Part shown: positions 17,714 through 27,322 of the stretch, one piece after another
Numbering within the stretch: the stretch's first letter is position 1
Layout of the letters: the number at the start of each line of letters is the position of its first letter
NCBI GenBank assembly: GCA_013416435.1
Contig: JACCEN010000011.1
Span: 1-64,000 of the forward strand
DNA from: Alcaligenaceae bacterium
Lineage (GTDB): Bacteria > Pseudomonadota > Gammaproteobacteria > Burkholderiales > Burkholderiaceae_B
DNA length: 64,000 nt
Direction of reading: 5' to 3'
Position numbers and translations under genes: made by a program
Notes under the pieces: model-generated
Told to the model about the DNA's origin: nothing
Database searches by the model: none
Seen by the model: only the letters and a program-made list of their open reading frames with translations

Positions 17714-18196
17714 ATGGCATCGTTGCGCAATCGCCCCTGGTGGCTGGGGCTGGCTGTTCTCTTTCTGGGCGGGGTCTGTTTCCACGCCTCGACCCAGCTG
17801 GCCGCCACCGCCCAGTATGCCGCCATCGGCCCGGGCATGTTTGTTGCCGCGGTCGGTGTCGGGCTCATGGTCCTGGGCGTGATGCTGCTGGTGCAAATAG
17901 CACGAGGCGAAACTTTCGAACCGCTCGACGCCGAGAACGCCGCGGCCGATCAGCCCATGGACCGGCGCGCATTCTTTACCGCACTGCTGGCGGTGGTCTT
18001 GCCCACGCTAACCATCGAACCGCTCGGGCTGCCCGCCACCGCCATGCTGTCCTTCATGCTGGTGGCGCGATCCTTCGGGTCGCGGCGGGTACTGCCTGAT
18101 CTACTGGCCGGCCTCGTTCTGGGCGTCGTCAGCTGGCTGCTGTTCAGCTGGCTCGGATTGCAGTTGGGCGGCTTCTTCCCGTTGGCGGGCCTGTAA
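17714..18196 (+). CDS. tctB: TctB, small membrane subunit of the tripartite tricarboxylate transporter
   Basis: The 160-residue protein has four predicted membrane segments in two pairs ([74 protein letters not shown]), separated by a polar loop, as in TctB. The segment AAIGPGMFP-like ([10 protein letters not shown]) is conserved in the family. It lies 27 bp after tctC, and its TAA stop shares one base with the tctA ATG (TAATG), which indicates translational coupling. Confidence 0.92.
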   Translation: MASLRNRPWWLGLAVLFLGGVCFHASTQLAATAQYAAIGPGMFVAAVGVGLMVLGVMLLVQIARGETFEPLDAENAAADQPMDRRAFFTALLAVVLPTLTIEPLGLPATAMLSFMLVARSFGSRRVLPDLLAGLVLGVVSWLLFSWLGLQLGGFFPLAGL

Positions 18197-19686
18197 TGGA
18201 TACCTTGGCGCTTTTGCTGCATGGCTTCGAAGTGGCGCTGTCGCCCATCAACCTGATGTGGGCCTTCATCGGCTCCATGCTCGGCACGGCCATAGGGATC
18301 CTGCCGGGCATCGGCCCCGCCCTGACCATTGCGCTGTTATTGCCGGTCACCGTTTCCGTCGGCCCGGTATCAGCCTTCATCATGTTTGCCGGCGTACTCT
18401 ATGGCGCGATGTACGGCGGCTCGACTACATCCATCCTCATCAACACCCCAGGCGAAGCCGGCTCGATGATGACGGCCCTCGAGGGCAACAAAATGGCACG
18501 TGCCGGCCGTGGCGCCGCGGCACTGGCAACAGCCGCCATCGGTTCTTTCGTGGCGGGCACCATCGCCACGCTGTTGCTGACCTTCGCCGCGCCGGTGGTC
18601 GCCGAACTCGCCTTCATCCTGAAGCCCGCCGACTATTTCGCGCTGACGGTGCTCGCCTTTACATCCGTGGCGGTGGTGATGGGGGCATCGCGGGTCCGTG
18701 GCTTCATTTCCCTGTTCCTGGGCCTGGCCCTCGGTGTGATCGGCATCGACGGCATGACCGGACAGCCCCGCATGACCTTCGGCCTGCCCGACCTGCTGGA
18801 CGGCGTGGAGCTCACCGTGGTGCTGGTGTCGGTATTCGCGGTGGGCGAAATCCTGTTCGTCGCCAGCCGGTACACCTACAGCAAGGACGAGATCATTCCG
18901 ATCAAGGGCAAAATCTACATGACCCGCCAGGAATGGGCGCGATCCTGGAAGCCATGGCTGCGCGGCACCATCATCGGATTCCCCATGGGCGCCGTCCCGG
19001 GCGGCGGTTCCGAGATCCCCACCATGCTGTCCTATTCGCTGGAAAAGAAGCTATCGCCCTACCGGGACGAATTCGGTAAGGGCGCCATCGAAGGTGTAGC
19101 GGGCCCGGAGGCGGCCAATAACGCGGCGGCGGCCGGCATCCTGGTGCCTTTGCTGACGCTGGGCCTGCCCACATCGGCAACGGCGGCCGTGCTGCTGGCC
19201 GCCTTCCAGAACTATGGGCTGCAGCCCGGCCCCTTTCTGTTCACCAGCAATCCTGAACTGGTATGGGGGCTGATCGCTTCCCTGTATATCGGCAACCTCA
19301 TGCTGCTGGTGCTGAACCTGCCGCTGGTTGGACTATGGGTGCGGCTGCTGTACATACCCAAGCCACAGCTGTATGCCGGCATCCTGGTCTTCGCCATGAT
19401 CGGCATCTGGGGCGTTTCGGGTTCGGTTTTCGACCTGGGGCTCATGGCGGGGCTCGGCCTGGTCAGCTATGCCATGCGGGTGTACGGCTTTCCCATTCCC
19501 CCGCTGCTCATCGGCCTGATCCTCGTGCCCTTGGCCGAGAACCAGCTACGTACTGCGCTGGCTGCCGGCCAGGGCAATGTGGCCGTGCTGGTCGAAGGCC
19601 CCATCTCGATCACCTTCCTGACCTTGGCCGTCCTGTTCCTGTTCGTGCCTTTTCTCCTGAAGCGCCTGCGCGGCCATGCTGCCTAG
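18196..19686 (+). CDS. tctA: TctA, large membrane subunit of the tripartite tricarboxylate transporter
   Basis: The 496-residue polytopic protein has the two conserved TctA motifs: [17 protein letters not shown] near the N-terminus and [16 protein letters not shown] in the second half, each with a family-typical GxxPG loop. [32 protein letters not shown] and the [14 protein letters not shown] helix are also present. It forms the secondary-transport channel working with TctB and periplasmic TctC. This is the only TctAB pair in the window, although four other Bug-type receptors are encoded downstream. Confidence 0.95.
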   Translation: MDTLALLLHGFEVALSPINLMWAFIGSMLGTAIGILPGIGPALTIALLLPVTVSVGPVSAFIMFAGVLYGAMYGGSTTSILINTPGEAGSMMTALEGNKMARAGRGAAALATAAIGSFVAGTIATLLLTFAAPVVAELAFILKPADYFALTVLAFTSVAVVMGASRVRGFISLFLGLALGVIGIDGMTGQPRMTFGLPDLLDGVELTVVLVSVFAVGEILFVASRYTYSKDEIIPIKGKIYMTRQEWARSWKPWLRGTIIGFPMGAVPGGGSEIPTMLSYSLEKKLSPYRDEFGKGAIEGVAGPEAANNAAAAGILVPLLTLGLPTSATAAVLLAAFQNYGLQPGPFLFTSNPELVWGLIASLYIGNLMLLVLNLPLVGLWVRLLYIPKPQLYAGILVFAMIGIWGVSGSVFDLGLMAGLGLVSYAMRVYGFPIPPLLIGLILVPLAENQLRTALAAGQGNVAVLVEGPISITFLTLAVLFLFVPFLLKRLRGHAA

Positions 19687-19694
19687 CCCGGACG

Positions 19695-20597
19695 TCAATC
19701 GTACAGGCTCGCGTTGCAAAGACGCGCCTTCAAGGACTGGATGAGCGCCTGGGCGGCGGCGGTCTGGTAGCGCGTAGGCGGCGTCAGAAGGAACAGCTTC
19801 GCCCCGAACACGCTGATGCGATAGTATTCAAGATGCCTGACCAGACATCCCGATTGCAGTTCCGCGCGAACCATGTACCGGGGCAGGAAGCCCACGCCGC
19901 CGCCCTCCATCACTGCCTGCTTCAAGAATACGAAGTTGTCCGACCTCAGCACCGGATCGAGCTCCACGCTCCTGCTTCCGCCGGCGTAGCGCCCCGTCAC
20001 GCTCAAGGCAGCACCCACGGCGGAAGCGCAGACGATGTCCAGCCCTTGCAGATCCTCCAGCACATGTATCGGAGGCTTGCCACGCATGTATTCCGGGCTG
20101 GAGCAGACGACCCAGTCGACATCGGCAAGCTCGATCGCCATGGAATTGGCCGGCGGCCGGGACAGGACACGCAAGGCGATATCTATGCCCTCTTCGACCA
20201 GGTTCGAAATCTGGTTGCTGAACACCACGTCGAAAGTGACGCCCGGATGGTCGCGCCTGAATTGGACCAGGGTGTCGGACAGTACCAGATGCCCCAGGCC
20301 CGCCGACACGCTCAAGCGCACATGCCCCGAAATGCTGCCGGCGGCGCTGGAGACAATGTCGGTCACGGCGGCGAGCTCCTGCAGCATGTTGCGGCCGTGC
20401 GCATAGACGGCCGCACCGATATCCGTCAATTGCATGGACTTGGTCGTACGCCTGAGCAGTTGCGCGCCCAGGGCGTCTTCGAATGCCTTGAGCCGATAGC
20501 TGAGGTTCGCCCTGGACATATTACGCTTGCGCGCGGCTGCGCTGAGGCTACCCGCCTCGACGATGTCAATGAAGAAATGCAGCGAGTTGAGATCCAT
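19695..20597 (-). CDS. LysR-type transcriptional regulator
   Basis: The 300-residue protein begins MDLNSLHFFIDIVEAGSL with a LysR winged helix (SLSAAARKRNMSRANLSYRL) and a periplasmic-binding-protein-like effector domain (GSISGHVRLSVSAGLGHLV...). The nonstandard recognition helix RKRNMSRANLSYR places it in the group of CrgA-like regulators. It is divergent from the acyl-CoA dehydrogenase gene with a perfect palindrome in the shared promoter region, and it converges on tctA. Its regulon probably includes the dehydrogenase; control of tctCBA is only possible. Confidence 0.88.
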   Translation of the reverse strand: MDLNSLHFFIDIVEAGSLSAAARKRNMSRANLSYRLKAFEDALGAQLLRRTTKSMQLTDIGAAVYAHGRNMLQELAAVTDIVSSAAGSISGHVRLSVSAGLGHLVLSDTLVQFRRDHPGVTFDVVFSNQISNLVEEGIDIALRVLSRPPANSMAIELADVDWVVCSSPEYMRGKPPIHVLEDLQGLDIVCASAVGAALSVTGRYAGGSRSVELDPVLRSDNFVFLKQAVMEGGGVGFLPRYMVRAELQSGCLVRHLEYYRISVFGAKLFLLTPPTRYQTAAAQALIQSLKARLCNASLYD

Positions 20598-20619
20598 GGG
20601 AGTCAAACCAAACAGAGAT

Positions 20620-20638
20620 TGTCAAATAATATTTGACA
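20620..20638. promoter_or_regulatory. Palindrome in LysR/acyl-CoA dehydrogenase divergent promoter
   Basis: TGTCAAAT (20620-20627), a 3-bp centre, then ATTTGACA (20631-20638) make a perfect inverted repeat. It contains the T-N11-A pattern of LysR operators and starts 23 bp upstream of the regulator's start codon. A further GTCAAA half-site occurs at about 20649-20654. A site for autoregulation by the adjacent LysR protein is the likely meaning. Confidence 0.6.
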
Positions 20639-20718
20639 TGGATTCAAATCGTCAAACGAATCGACAACCGACGTACCATACCGCAGGACAACCCTCTCAT
20701 CCCTATCTAGGCAAGAAC

Positions 20719-21876
20719 ATGGCACTCGATAATGAAACTTTCTCGGTCCTGCGCTCGACCGTGCAGCGCTTCATTGAACAACGGCTGAAACCCGCGGAAG
20801 ACATCCTGGAAGAAACCGACGACGTCCCGGCGGACATCGTTGCCGAAATGAAGGAGCTTGGCCTCTTCGGTATTTCCATACCTGAGGAATACGGCGGCTC
20901 GGGGCTGTCGATGTCGCAGGAATGTGACATTGCCTATGACCTGGGCCATACCGCTTTCGCGTTCCGGTCGGTGTTCGGCACCAACGTAGGCATCGGATCA
21001 CAAGGCATCCTGATGGACGGCACCGAAGAACAGAAGCAGGCCTGGCTGCCGCGCATTGCGTCCGGCGAGGTTATCATCTCGTTCGCACTGACCGAGCCTG
21101 GCGCCGGGTCCGATGCGGGATCTTTGCAAACCCGGGCCACGCTGCAGGACGGCCACTATGTCCTGAACGGCACCAAGCGCTTCATTACGAATGCTTCGCG
21201 CGCCAATGCCTTCACGCTGATGGCGCGTACGGGCGGCCCCGGCGCCGACGGCATCACGGCCTTCATCGTTCCCGCCGATGCGCCCGGCATATCGCTGGGC
21301 AAGCCCGACAAGAAAATGGGGCAGCGCGGCACCAAGACCTGCGACGTCGTACTCGAGGACGTCAAGGTCGACGCGGCGAACATCATCGGCGGCGTGCCCG
21401 AAAAAGGCTTCCGGACCGCCATGAAAGTCCTGGATCGCGGCCGGCTGCATATCTCGGCCCTGGCCTGCGGCATGGCCGACCGCCTGATCCATGACGCCGT
21501 CGACTATGCCAAGCAGCGCAAGCAGTTCGGCCAGCCCATCGCCCAGTTCCAGCTGGTGCAGGCCATGCTGGCCGACAGCCAGACGGAGCTTTACGCGGGT
21601 CTTTCCATGATGCGCGACTGCGCGCGCATGTACGATGCCAATCCGCCCGGCCAAAGGAATGCCGAGCTGAGCATGGCGGCGTCTTGCGTGAAGCTGTTTT
21701 GTACCGAGATGGTGGGCCGTGTGGCCGATCGGGCCGTGCAGATTCATGGCGGCTCGGGCTACATCAGCGAGTACAAGGCTGAACGGTTCTACCGCGACGT
21801 CCGCCTGCTAAGGCTTTATGAAGGCACGAGCCAGATTCAGCAACTGATCATCGCCAAGCATTTGCTGCAGCGCTGA
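20719..21876 (+). CDS. Acyl-CoA dehydrogenase
   Basis: The 385-residue FAD enzyme has the two ACAD signatures: ALTEPGAGSDAGSLQT (FAD and acyl-CoA contact) and QIHGGSGYISEYKAERFYRD (C-terminal domain). The catalytic base is the Glu of RLYEGTSQIQQ near the C-terminus, as in short and medium-chain enzymes. The start ATG at 20719 follows an AAG-rich leader and gives MALDNETFSVLRSTV. It would carry out the first step of beta-oxidation or of amino-acid-derived acyl-CoA breakdown; chain specificity cannot be told. No ETF, hydratase or thiolase gene is adjacent. Confidence 0.93.
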   Translation: MALDNETFSVLRSTVQRFIEQRLKPAEDILEETDDVPADIVAEMKELGLFGISIPEEYGGSGLSMSQECDIAYDLGHTAFAFRSVFGTNVGIGSQGILMDGTEEQKQAWLPRIASGEVIISFALTEPGAGSDAGSLQTRATLQDGHYVLNGTKRFITNASRANAFTLMARTGGPGADGITAFIVPADAPGISLGKPDKKMGQRGTKTCDVVLEDVKVDAANIIGGVPEKGFRTAMKVLDRGRLHISALACGMADRLIHDAVDYAKQRKQFGQPIAQFQLVQAMLADSQTELYAGLSMMRDCARMYDANPPGQRNAELSMAASCVKLFCTEMVGRVADRAVQIHGGSGYISEYKAERFYRDVRLLRLYEGTSQIQQLIIAKHLLQR

Positions 21877-21888
21877 TCGGGACGGGTA

Positions 21889-22000
21889 GGGGTCAGACCC
21901 CATTCGGGGTCTGACCCCGCATGATTCTGGGGTCGGACCCCATTCGGGGTCTGACTCCGGCATGATTCTGGGGTCGGACCCCGAACGGGGTCCGACCCCC
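21889..22000. repeat. GGGGTCAGACCCC-family repeat cluster 1
   Basis: Three tandem hairpin units start about 40-41 bp apart (tcRgaccc at 21893, 21933 and 21974), each a GGGGTCRGACCCC arm facing a GGGGTCYGACYCC arm across a short loop. The linker gcatgattct is repeated between units. The cluster lies between the ends of the convergent acyl-CoA dehydrogenase and Bug receptor genes. Confidence 0.9.
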
Positions 22001-22009
22001 AGTTCCCTG

Positions 22010-22993
22010 TTAGTCGACCGAAATATTGGCTTCCTTGATCACTTCCGCCCATTTGGCGCGCTCATCCTGGATGAACTTGCCGAACTCTTCGGGCGTGCCG
22101 CCGCCGACCTGGCCGCCGGTCTGTTCGAAAGCCTGAATGACTTCAGGCTTCTTCAGGATCTTGTTGAAGGCTGTGTTGAGCTTCTCGACGACGTCCTGCG
22201 GCGTGCCGGCGGGCACCACGATGCCTTGCCAGTTGTACGACTCGAAACCGGGCAGGCCGACTTCTGCGATGGTCGGTACGTTGGGCAAAAGCGGCAGGCG
22301 CTGGCTGCTGGTCACGCCCAAGGGCTTCACTTTGTCGGCCTGGATGGCCGGCATGGCGGCATAGCCCATTTCGAACATCATGTCGATGTGGCCGGCCATC
22401 AGGTCGGTGGCGGCGGGCGCGCCGCCTTTGTAGGGCACGTGCGTCATTTCGACGCCGGCGCTATTGGCGAACAGCTCGCCCGACAGGTGGTGGGCACCGC
22501 CCACGCCCGACGAGCCGAAGGTGATCCGGCCCGGGTCTTTCTTGCTGAGGGCGATCAGTTCGGCAATGCTGTTGACCGGAACTTTCTTGTTGACGTTCAG
22601 GATGAGCGGCGCCTCTTCGATCAGGATGACAGGCGTCAGGTCTTTCTGGACGTCGTAGGGTACGTTCTTGGGCATCAGCGTCGGATTCACCGACAAGGGG
22701 GCCAGGTGGCCGCTGCCGATGGTATAGCCGTCAGGCTTGGCACGCGCGATTTCCGCGGTGCCGATGACGCCGCCGGCGCCGGCCTTGTTTTCAATGACGA
22801 CATTCGCCTTGAGTTCCTTTGCCAGCTCTTCGCCCAGCATGCGCATGCGGGTATCGGCGAAGCCGCCTGCCGCGTAAGGAATGATCATGGTGATGGGCTT
22901 TGCGCCGGGCCATTCCGCGGCTGCCGCATTGGTGGACAGGGCGCCGAAGACGGCGACAGCCGCCAGCGCGGCCCCTAGTTTCTGTATGGACAT
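22010..22993 (-). CDS. Bug/TctC-family periplasmic receptor
   Basis: The 327-residue protein has a signal peptide (MSIQKLGAALAAVAVFGALSTNAAAA) and the Bug family start of the mature protein, WPGAKPITMIIPYAAGGFADTRMR, where the IPYAAGG.AD loop contacts the carboxylate of the ligand. ENKAGAGGVIGTAEIARAKPDGYT and the SSGVGGAHHLSGE segment are also family hallmarks. It is a single gene, divergent from the NADH dehydrogenase gene, with no membrane partner alongside. The ligand is unknown. A start at 23032 would add residues before the signal peptide and is rejected. Confidence 0.92.
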   Translation of the reverse strand: MSIQKLGAALAAVAVFGALSTNAAAAEWPGAKPITMIIPYAAGGFADTRMRMLGEELAKELKANVVIENKAGAGGVIGTAEIARAKPDGYTIGSGHLAPLSVNPTLMPKNVPYDVQKDLTPVILIEEAPLILNVNKKVPVNSIAELIALSKKDPGRITFGSSGVGGAHHLSGELFANSAGVEMTHVPYKGGAPAATDLMAGHIDMMFEMGYAAMPAIQADKVKPLGVTSSQRLPLLPNVPTIAEVGLPGFESYNWQGIVVPAGTPQDVVEKLNTAFNKILKKPEVIQAFEQTGGQVGGGTPEEFGKFIQDERAKWAEVIKEANISVD

Positions 22994-23091
22994 ATACTGA
23001 CCTCGAAAAGATGAAAAACGATTGAATCGCAAGGATTTTCGGGCTCTATTGTATGCTGTGGGAACGCGCGTCGCTTTACCAGGAGCAAAGC

Positions 23092-24417
23092 ATGCCTGAT
23101 CAGAGCCATAGGGTCGTCATTGTCGGAGGCGGGGCCGGCGGTCTGGAACTCGCCGCCAAGCTGGGCCGGAAATTCGGTCCCGGCCATGTCTTCCTGATCG
23201 ACAAGGCGGAAAGCCATATCTGGAAACCGTCGCTGCACGAGGTGGCCGCCGGCACCCTGGATATACATCGGGAAGACCTTTCGTATTTCATGCTCGCGCG
23301 CGAAAGCGGCTTCACCTTCATCCAGGGCGAAATGCAGGGCCTGGACCGCGCCTCGCGCGAAGTGTCGCTGCTGCCCGTTTCCAGCCCCGCCGGCCTAGAG
23401 ATCTTCCCCGCCCGCCATGTCGCCTATGACACGCTCGTGGTCGCCATAGGCAGCAAAACCAATTTCTTCGGCACGCCCGGCGCGCGTGAGCATGCCATCA
23501 CGCTGGACTCCACCGAGCAGGCCGAACGTTTCCGGCAGCGACTGCTGAGCCTGATGGTTCGCCACGCTCCGGCGGTCCAGCGCGACGGCGGCCCGGGCGA
23601 CGCGGAATCCCCCGGGCTGGAGATCGCCATCGTGGGTGCGGGCGCCACCGGGGTGGAACTGGCGGCCGAACTGCTGGAGGCCCGCGCCGGGCTGGTCTAC
23701 TACGGCCTGCACGAGCAAAGCTCGGGCTACGGCATGCGCATCACCCTCATTGAAGGCGCCGACCGGATTCTTTCGGCCCTGCCACCAAAGCTGTCTTCCA
23801 CGGCTCAATCCCTCTTGGAATCGCGGGGCGTAAAGGTGCTCACGGGCGTACGCATCGCCAGCGTATCCGAAGACCATCTGTCCGACAAGGAAGGCAAGCG
23901 CTATCCAACCGACTTGTGCGTATGGGCGGCGGGGATCGAAGCACCTTCCATGCTGAGCGAATTGGGGCTGGAAACCAATCGCGCCAATCAACTGGTGGTG
24001 GACTCGCGATTGCGCACCGCGGACCCATGCATCTATGCATTCGGCGACTGCGCGCAAGCCCGCTGGGCGGGCCAGGACACGCATCTGCCGGCGCGTGCGC
24101 AGGTTGCCCACCAACAGGCTTCGTTCTTGTGCACGGCCTTGGGCGCGCGCATCCCCGGGACGGCGGAAACGAACCAGGATTTCGAGTTTCGCGACTATGG
24201 TTCGCTGGTCTCGATCGGGCACAACCGGGGCGTGGGGAGCCTGATGGGCGTCATGTCGGGGAAAAGCTGGTTCGTTGAGGGACTGGTGGCGCGCCTGATG
24301 TACATGAGCCTGCACCTTGCCCATCACCTGGCCGTCCTCGGCTTCGGGCGCACGGCAGCCCTGGCACTCGGACGGCTGCTGCTTAAGCGCGGCGCCCCCC
24401 GAGTCAAGCTTCACTGA
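23092..24417 (+). CDS. ndh: Type II NADH dehydrogenase
   Basis: The 441-residue flavoprotein has two Rossmann motifs: VVIVGGGAGGLELAAKLG (FAD, N-terminus) and IAIVGAGATGVELAAELL (NADH, about residue 180). YDTLVVAIGSKTNFFG and the CIYAFGDCA motif complete the pattern. The C-terminal stretch (VARLMYMSLHLAHHLAVLGF) is an amphipathic membrane-anchor region, as in Ndh. The protein would pass electrons from NADH to quinone without proton pumping. The ATG at 23092 follows AGGAGCAAAGC, a good ribosome-binding site. Confidence 0.9.
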   Translation: MPDQSHRVVIVGGGAGGLELAAKLGRKFGPGHVFLIDKAESHIWKPSLHEVAAGTLDIHREDLSYFMLARESGFTFIQGEMQGLDRASREVSLLPVSSPAGLEIFPARHVAYDTLVVAIGSKTNFFGTPGAREHAITLDSTEQAERFRQRLLSLMVRHAPAVQRDGGPGDAESPGLEIAIVGAGATGVELAAELLEARAGLVYYGLHEQSSGYGMRITLIEGADRILSALPPKLSSTAQSLLESRGVKVLTGVRIASVSEDHLSDKEGKRYPTDLCVWAAGIEAPSMLSELGLETNRANQLVVDSRLRTADPCIYAFGDCAQARWAGQDTHLPARAQVAHQQASFLCTALGARIPGTAETNQDFEFRDYGSLVSIGHNRGVGSLMGVMSGKSWFVEGLVARLMYMSLHLAHHLAVLGFGRTAALALGRLLLKRGAPRVKLH

Positions 24418-24428
24418 GCGCTGGCCCA

Positions 24429-24459
24429 GGGCCTGCCGACGCTAAAAGTAGACGGCGCT
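24429..24459. repeat. Short GCCTGCYRACGCTRAAA-type repeat, copy 1
   Basis: GGGCCTGCCGACGCTAAAA followed by a GC-rich tail (…GACGGCGC) lies between the convergent ndh and Bug genes. Similar sequences occur at 39604 and 42729. The family is small and the similarity short. Confidence 0.4.
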
Positions 24460-24463
24460 GGTC

Positions 24464-25447
24464 CTAGGACTGCGGCTGGATATTGGCCGCCTTCACGATC
24501 GCTCCGTAGCGTTCGGATTCCGATCGGCAAAAAGCGGCAAAATCCTTTTGTGAGCCACCCAAGGGATCCGCGCCTGCTTGAAGCAGCTTGGCCCTGACGT
24601 CGGCATCGGCTAGCGCCTTGTTGAGGGCGGCATTCAGCTTCTCGATGATGTCGGGCGGGGTCTTGGCGGGTGCCCATACGCCATACCAAGTGGTCACGCT
24701 GAATCCCTTCAGGCCTGACTCGTCCATGGTGGGAAGTTCCGGCGCGACCTCGGTCCGCTTCTCGGAAGTGACGCCCAGGGCTTTCAATTTGCCTGAGCGG
24801 ACGAACACGATGGAAGACGGAGCGCTGTCGAACATCATGTCCACCTGCCCTCCCACCAGATCCGTCAGCGCGGGCGCGCTGCCTTTATAAGGAACGTGCA
24901 TGAGCGGCAACTTCGTCATTTGGCTGAATAGCTCTCCGGCCAGATGTCCCGGCGCTCCAACGCTGGAAGAAGCAAACGTCATGCTTTTCCCGGAATTCCG
25001 GGCAAGCGTTAGAAGCTCCTCCACGGATTTCGCCCGGACCTTGGGCGAGACGACGAGGATCTGGGGCGTGGATGCCAGCCCCACGATGGGCTCGAAGTCC
25101 TTCAAAGGATCAAAGGGAAGATCCTTTTTCAGGAACGGGTTGATGACATGCCCGGAATAATTCAGCAGCAAGGTGTAGCCGTCCGGCGCCGCGCGCGCCA
25201 CCTGGCCCGCCCCGATCACGCTGCTGGCCCCGGGCTTGTTGTCTATGACGACGGATTGCCCCAGGTCTTCCGATAGCTTCTGCCCGACCACCCGCGCCAC
25301 GATGTCGGTCGGCCCTCCGGCGGGAAAGGGAACGACCATGGTGATCGACCGGCTTGGATAAGACTCCGCCGCCGACACGAGTGCCGGCTGCATGGAAGCC
25401 GCCAGGCCCAGCATCGCTGCCGCCGCGGAAAATTTCGCGTTCTTCAT
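24464..25447 (-). CDS. Bug/TctC-family receptor of the UGSC operon
   Basis: The 327-residue protein has a signal peptide (MKNAKFSAAAAMLGLAASMQ...VSAA) and the Bug pattern ESYPSRSITMVVPFPAGGPTD, IDNKPGASSVIGAGQVARAAPDGYT and SSVGAPGHLAGELF. The VPFPAGGPTD loop and the second SS-x-G-x-x-GH loop bind carboxylated ligands in characterised Bug proteins. It is the last gene of an apparent three-gene minus-strand operon after the UGSC protein (110-bp gap), so its ligand is probably the substrate or precursor of that enzyme pair. Confidence 0.92.
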   Translation of the reverse strand: MKNAKFSAAAAMLGLAASMQPALVSAAESYPSRSITMVVPFPAGGPTDIVARVVGQKLSEDLGQSVVIDNKPGASSVIGAGQVARAAPDGYTLLLNYSGHVINPFLKKDLPFDPLKDFEPIVGLASTPQILVVSPKVRAKSVEELLTLARNSGKSMTFASSSVGAPGHLAGELFSQMTKLPLMHVPYKGSAPALTDLVGGQVDMMFDSAPSSIVFVRSGKLKALGVTSEKRTEVAPELPTMDESGLKGFSVTTWYGVWAPAKTPPDIIEKLNAALNKALADADVRAKLLQAGADPLGGSQKDFAAFCRSESERYGAIVKAANIQPQS

Positions 25448-25557
25448 TGTCTCGTCTCCACTGATGATGGTTTTATGTTTGGTATTGACATCGCGGCCGC
25501 AGGACAGCCGCCATGCGGCGGTATCGTGCGGCGCGGGAACTCAAGCCGGCCCGGTCC

Positions 25558-26154
25558 TCAGTCGGGTGAACGCCGATTCTCAAGGTATTTCGCGGCTGCG
25601 CCCTTTTGCTCTCCCTTCCAGACCGCTTGCGCCTGGGTCAGAATCTGCGCTACGCGCTGTGCCACCTCTTCCATCGTGATCGAGCTGACCGGGTGTGCGA
25701 TGATGACCGGCTCCAGGTCCAGCATGCCCAGCGCTTCCCGGGTCAGGACGGTCTCCTTGACGAACTCCGTCGTGACGATGACCGCTGTCGGAACCCCTGC
25801 GCTTTCAAGAGCGATGGCGTCTCTCAGGCATCCGGACGTGCACGAGCCGCAGTCGCCGATCGCCGTCAATACGATGTCGTTTTCCTGGATGATCTGCGCG
25901 ATCAGTTCCGGCGCCGCATCCTTCGAGAAACTGTGCTTGACGTAGTAGTTCACCGCCTTGAAGCCGACCTCCTGCTTGAGCGCGTCGATGGAGCCCCTGA
26001 GCAGCTTGTTGGCATTCCACTTGGAATTGTCGAGTACGCCCAGCCTCAATCCGTCCAGACTGGCCTTTCTTGCCGCCGTCGGCATTTCAACGGAGCGCAC
26101 GATGCCGCGCGGATCATAGACGCGCACACTTCCGTCCTTGGTTTTCATCAGCAT
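25558..26154 (-). CDS. UGSC-family protein (Cys form)
   Basis: This 198-residue protein belongs to the UGSC (seleno)protein family, named for a selenocysteine-Gly-Ser-Cys motif. Here the motif is GDCGSCTSG with Cys102 and Cys105; both codons are TGC (25849-25851 and 25840-25842), so it is the Cys version, not a selenoprotein. The C-x-x-C redox pair follows a LTAIGDCGS strand-loop. The family has no assigned reaction; a thiol-based reductase or lyase role is inference. The start ATG at 26154 has GGGGGAA about 6 bp upstream. It follows the 366-residue partner gene by 14 bp. Confidence 0.8.
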   Translation of the reverse strand: MLMKTKDGSVRVYDPRGIVRSVEMPTAARKASLDGLRLGVLDNSKWNANKLLRGSIDALKQEVGFKAVNYYVKHSFSKDAAPELIAQIIQENDIVLTAIGDCGSCTSGCLRDAIALESAGVPTAVIVTTEFVKETVLTREALGMLDLEPVIIAHPVSSITMEEVAQRVAQILTQAQAVWKGEQKGAAAKYLENRRSPD

Positions 26155-26168
26155 GTTTTTCCCCCGTA

Positions 26169-27269
26169 TCAAAGTGAACATGTGCCGCTGGAGCAATCCG
26201 GCCCGTCCGGCATCGCGGCTGCATCGACGGGCTTCAGCACCGGCGTACTCATGTGGCCCCAGCCGGGGATGACCGCCGAGAACCGCCCTGCTTCTCCGCC
26301 CATGACGAACAAATGAATGTTGTCGGGGTCATGGACGATGGGGATGCGCGTGTCGTCTTCGCGCTTGTACCACTTGGGAAGATTGCGGTTGTAGACTTTG
26401 CCGTAGCGATGGCCATAGGCAAGATCGATGAAACGGTTGCCATGGTTCATGAAGATGTAGTTGCGGATGTCCGCCCTGTTCCATCCATGCTGGGCGATCG
26501 TCCTGGCGTGTTCCAGGCCAAGCACGACGGCCATGTGGCCTCCCAGCACCGCGGTATTCGAGCCTATCGTGCTCATCACCGAGCAGATCGTGTCCAGGAT
26601 CCCCTCGGGGTCGTTCGAGACGTGATTCGTGGCGCTGTGCGGCGCTTCTGCGGCAAGGGCAAATACCGTCGATTCGCCGGCAGGGAAGCCGTGCTCCACG
26701 TGATAGGGCGCAAGCGGGCTTTGCGCTTCGTTTTCCGCCACGCAGTATGTGTACTTGCCGGGATGCCCCAGCGTGCTCTTGTCCAGGTCGCCCGGCCAGG
26801 CCCCGCCCACGTTCAGCATTATCAGCCGGATCGCGCGACCGATGGTCGCGTTGGCCCGATTTCCCGAGCCAAAGACATTGGCCCCCCCGTTCATGCCGAT
26901 CTCGGCGGCAATCGGGCCATTGACCACGATGAGCGGCGAAGCCACGTGGGTCGTCGCCTGGACGCCGTTCAAGTTGAACGCAGGATCGGTCAAGGCAAGC
27001 ATTGCCGCGCGTACGACGGGAGCGTAAGCGGGCTTGCAGCCGGCCATCACCATATTGATCGCCATCACTTCCCGCGTGAGTTCGCCCCAGCGCGGGGCGA
27101 CTTTGCACTCCACATGGCCGGGATCCCCGCCCAGCTCGCGAACGACCGCTTCGATTTTCTCGGGCGTAGGCGGCACGAGCGGAAGTCCGTCACTGAAGCC
27201 CTGCTCGTAGTAATACTCCACCAAGTCGACATCCGCGTCGACGGTACTGTCTTCTGCCATGGCGTTCAT
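26169..27269 (-). CDS. Unrecognised 366-aa partner of the UGSC protein
   Basis: I do not recognise a named function. The protein is soluble with no signal peptide. It has a conserved-looking N-terminal YYYEQGFSDGLPLVPPTPEKI motif, Cys residues at GHVECKVAPRW and MAGCKPAYAP, a Gly/Asn-rich core (IGMNGGANVFGSGNRANATIGR), NHGNRFIDLAYGHRYG, and a C-terminal tail CSSGTC two residues from the end. The mobile-looking CX4C tail suggests thiol exchange with the adjacent UGSC protein. AGGAGGC sits 8 bp before the ATG at 27269. It is the first gene of the operon and divergent from a LysR gene. Confidence 0.6.
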   Translation of the reverse strand: MNAMAEDSTVDADVDLVEYYYEQGFSDGLPLVPPTPEKIEAVVRELGGDPGHVECKVAPRWGELTREVMAINMVMAGCKPAYAPVVRAAMLALTDPAFNLNGVQATTHVASPLIVVNGPIAAEIGMNGGANVFGSGNRANATIGRAIRLIMLNVGGAWPGDLDKSTLGHPGKYTYCVAENEAQSPLAPYHVEHGFPAGESTVFALAAEAPHSATNHVSNDPEGILDTICSVMSTIGSNTAVLGGHMAVVLGLEHARTIAQHGWNRADIRNYIFMNHGNRFIDLAYGHRYGKVYNRNLPKWYKREDDTRIPIVHDPDNIHLFVMGGEAGRFSAVIPGWGHMSTPVLKPVDAAAMPDGPDCSSGTCSL

Positions 27270-27322
27270 GATTCCAAGCCTCCTGAAATGACATGAGGCC
27301 ATCTTAATGAGCCTTTTTATTG

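Noticed and set aside
23092-24417. Sulfide:quinone reductase instead of NADH dehydrogenase
   Set aside because: The pattern of the two nucleotide motifs, length and C-terminal amphipathic region fit Ndh, and the SQR cysteines are not seen.
25840-25851. Possible selenocysteine in the UGSC protein
   Set aside because: Both motif residues are TGC cysteine codons, not TGA.
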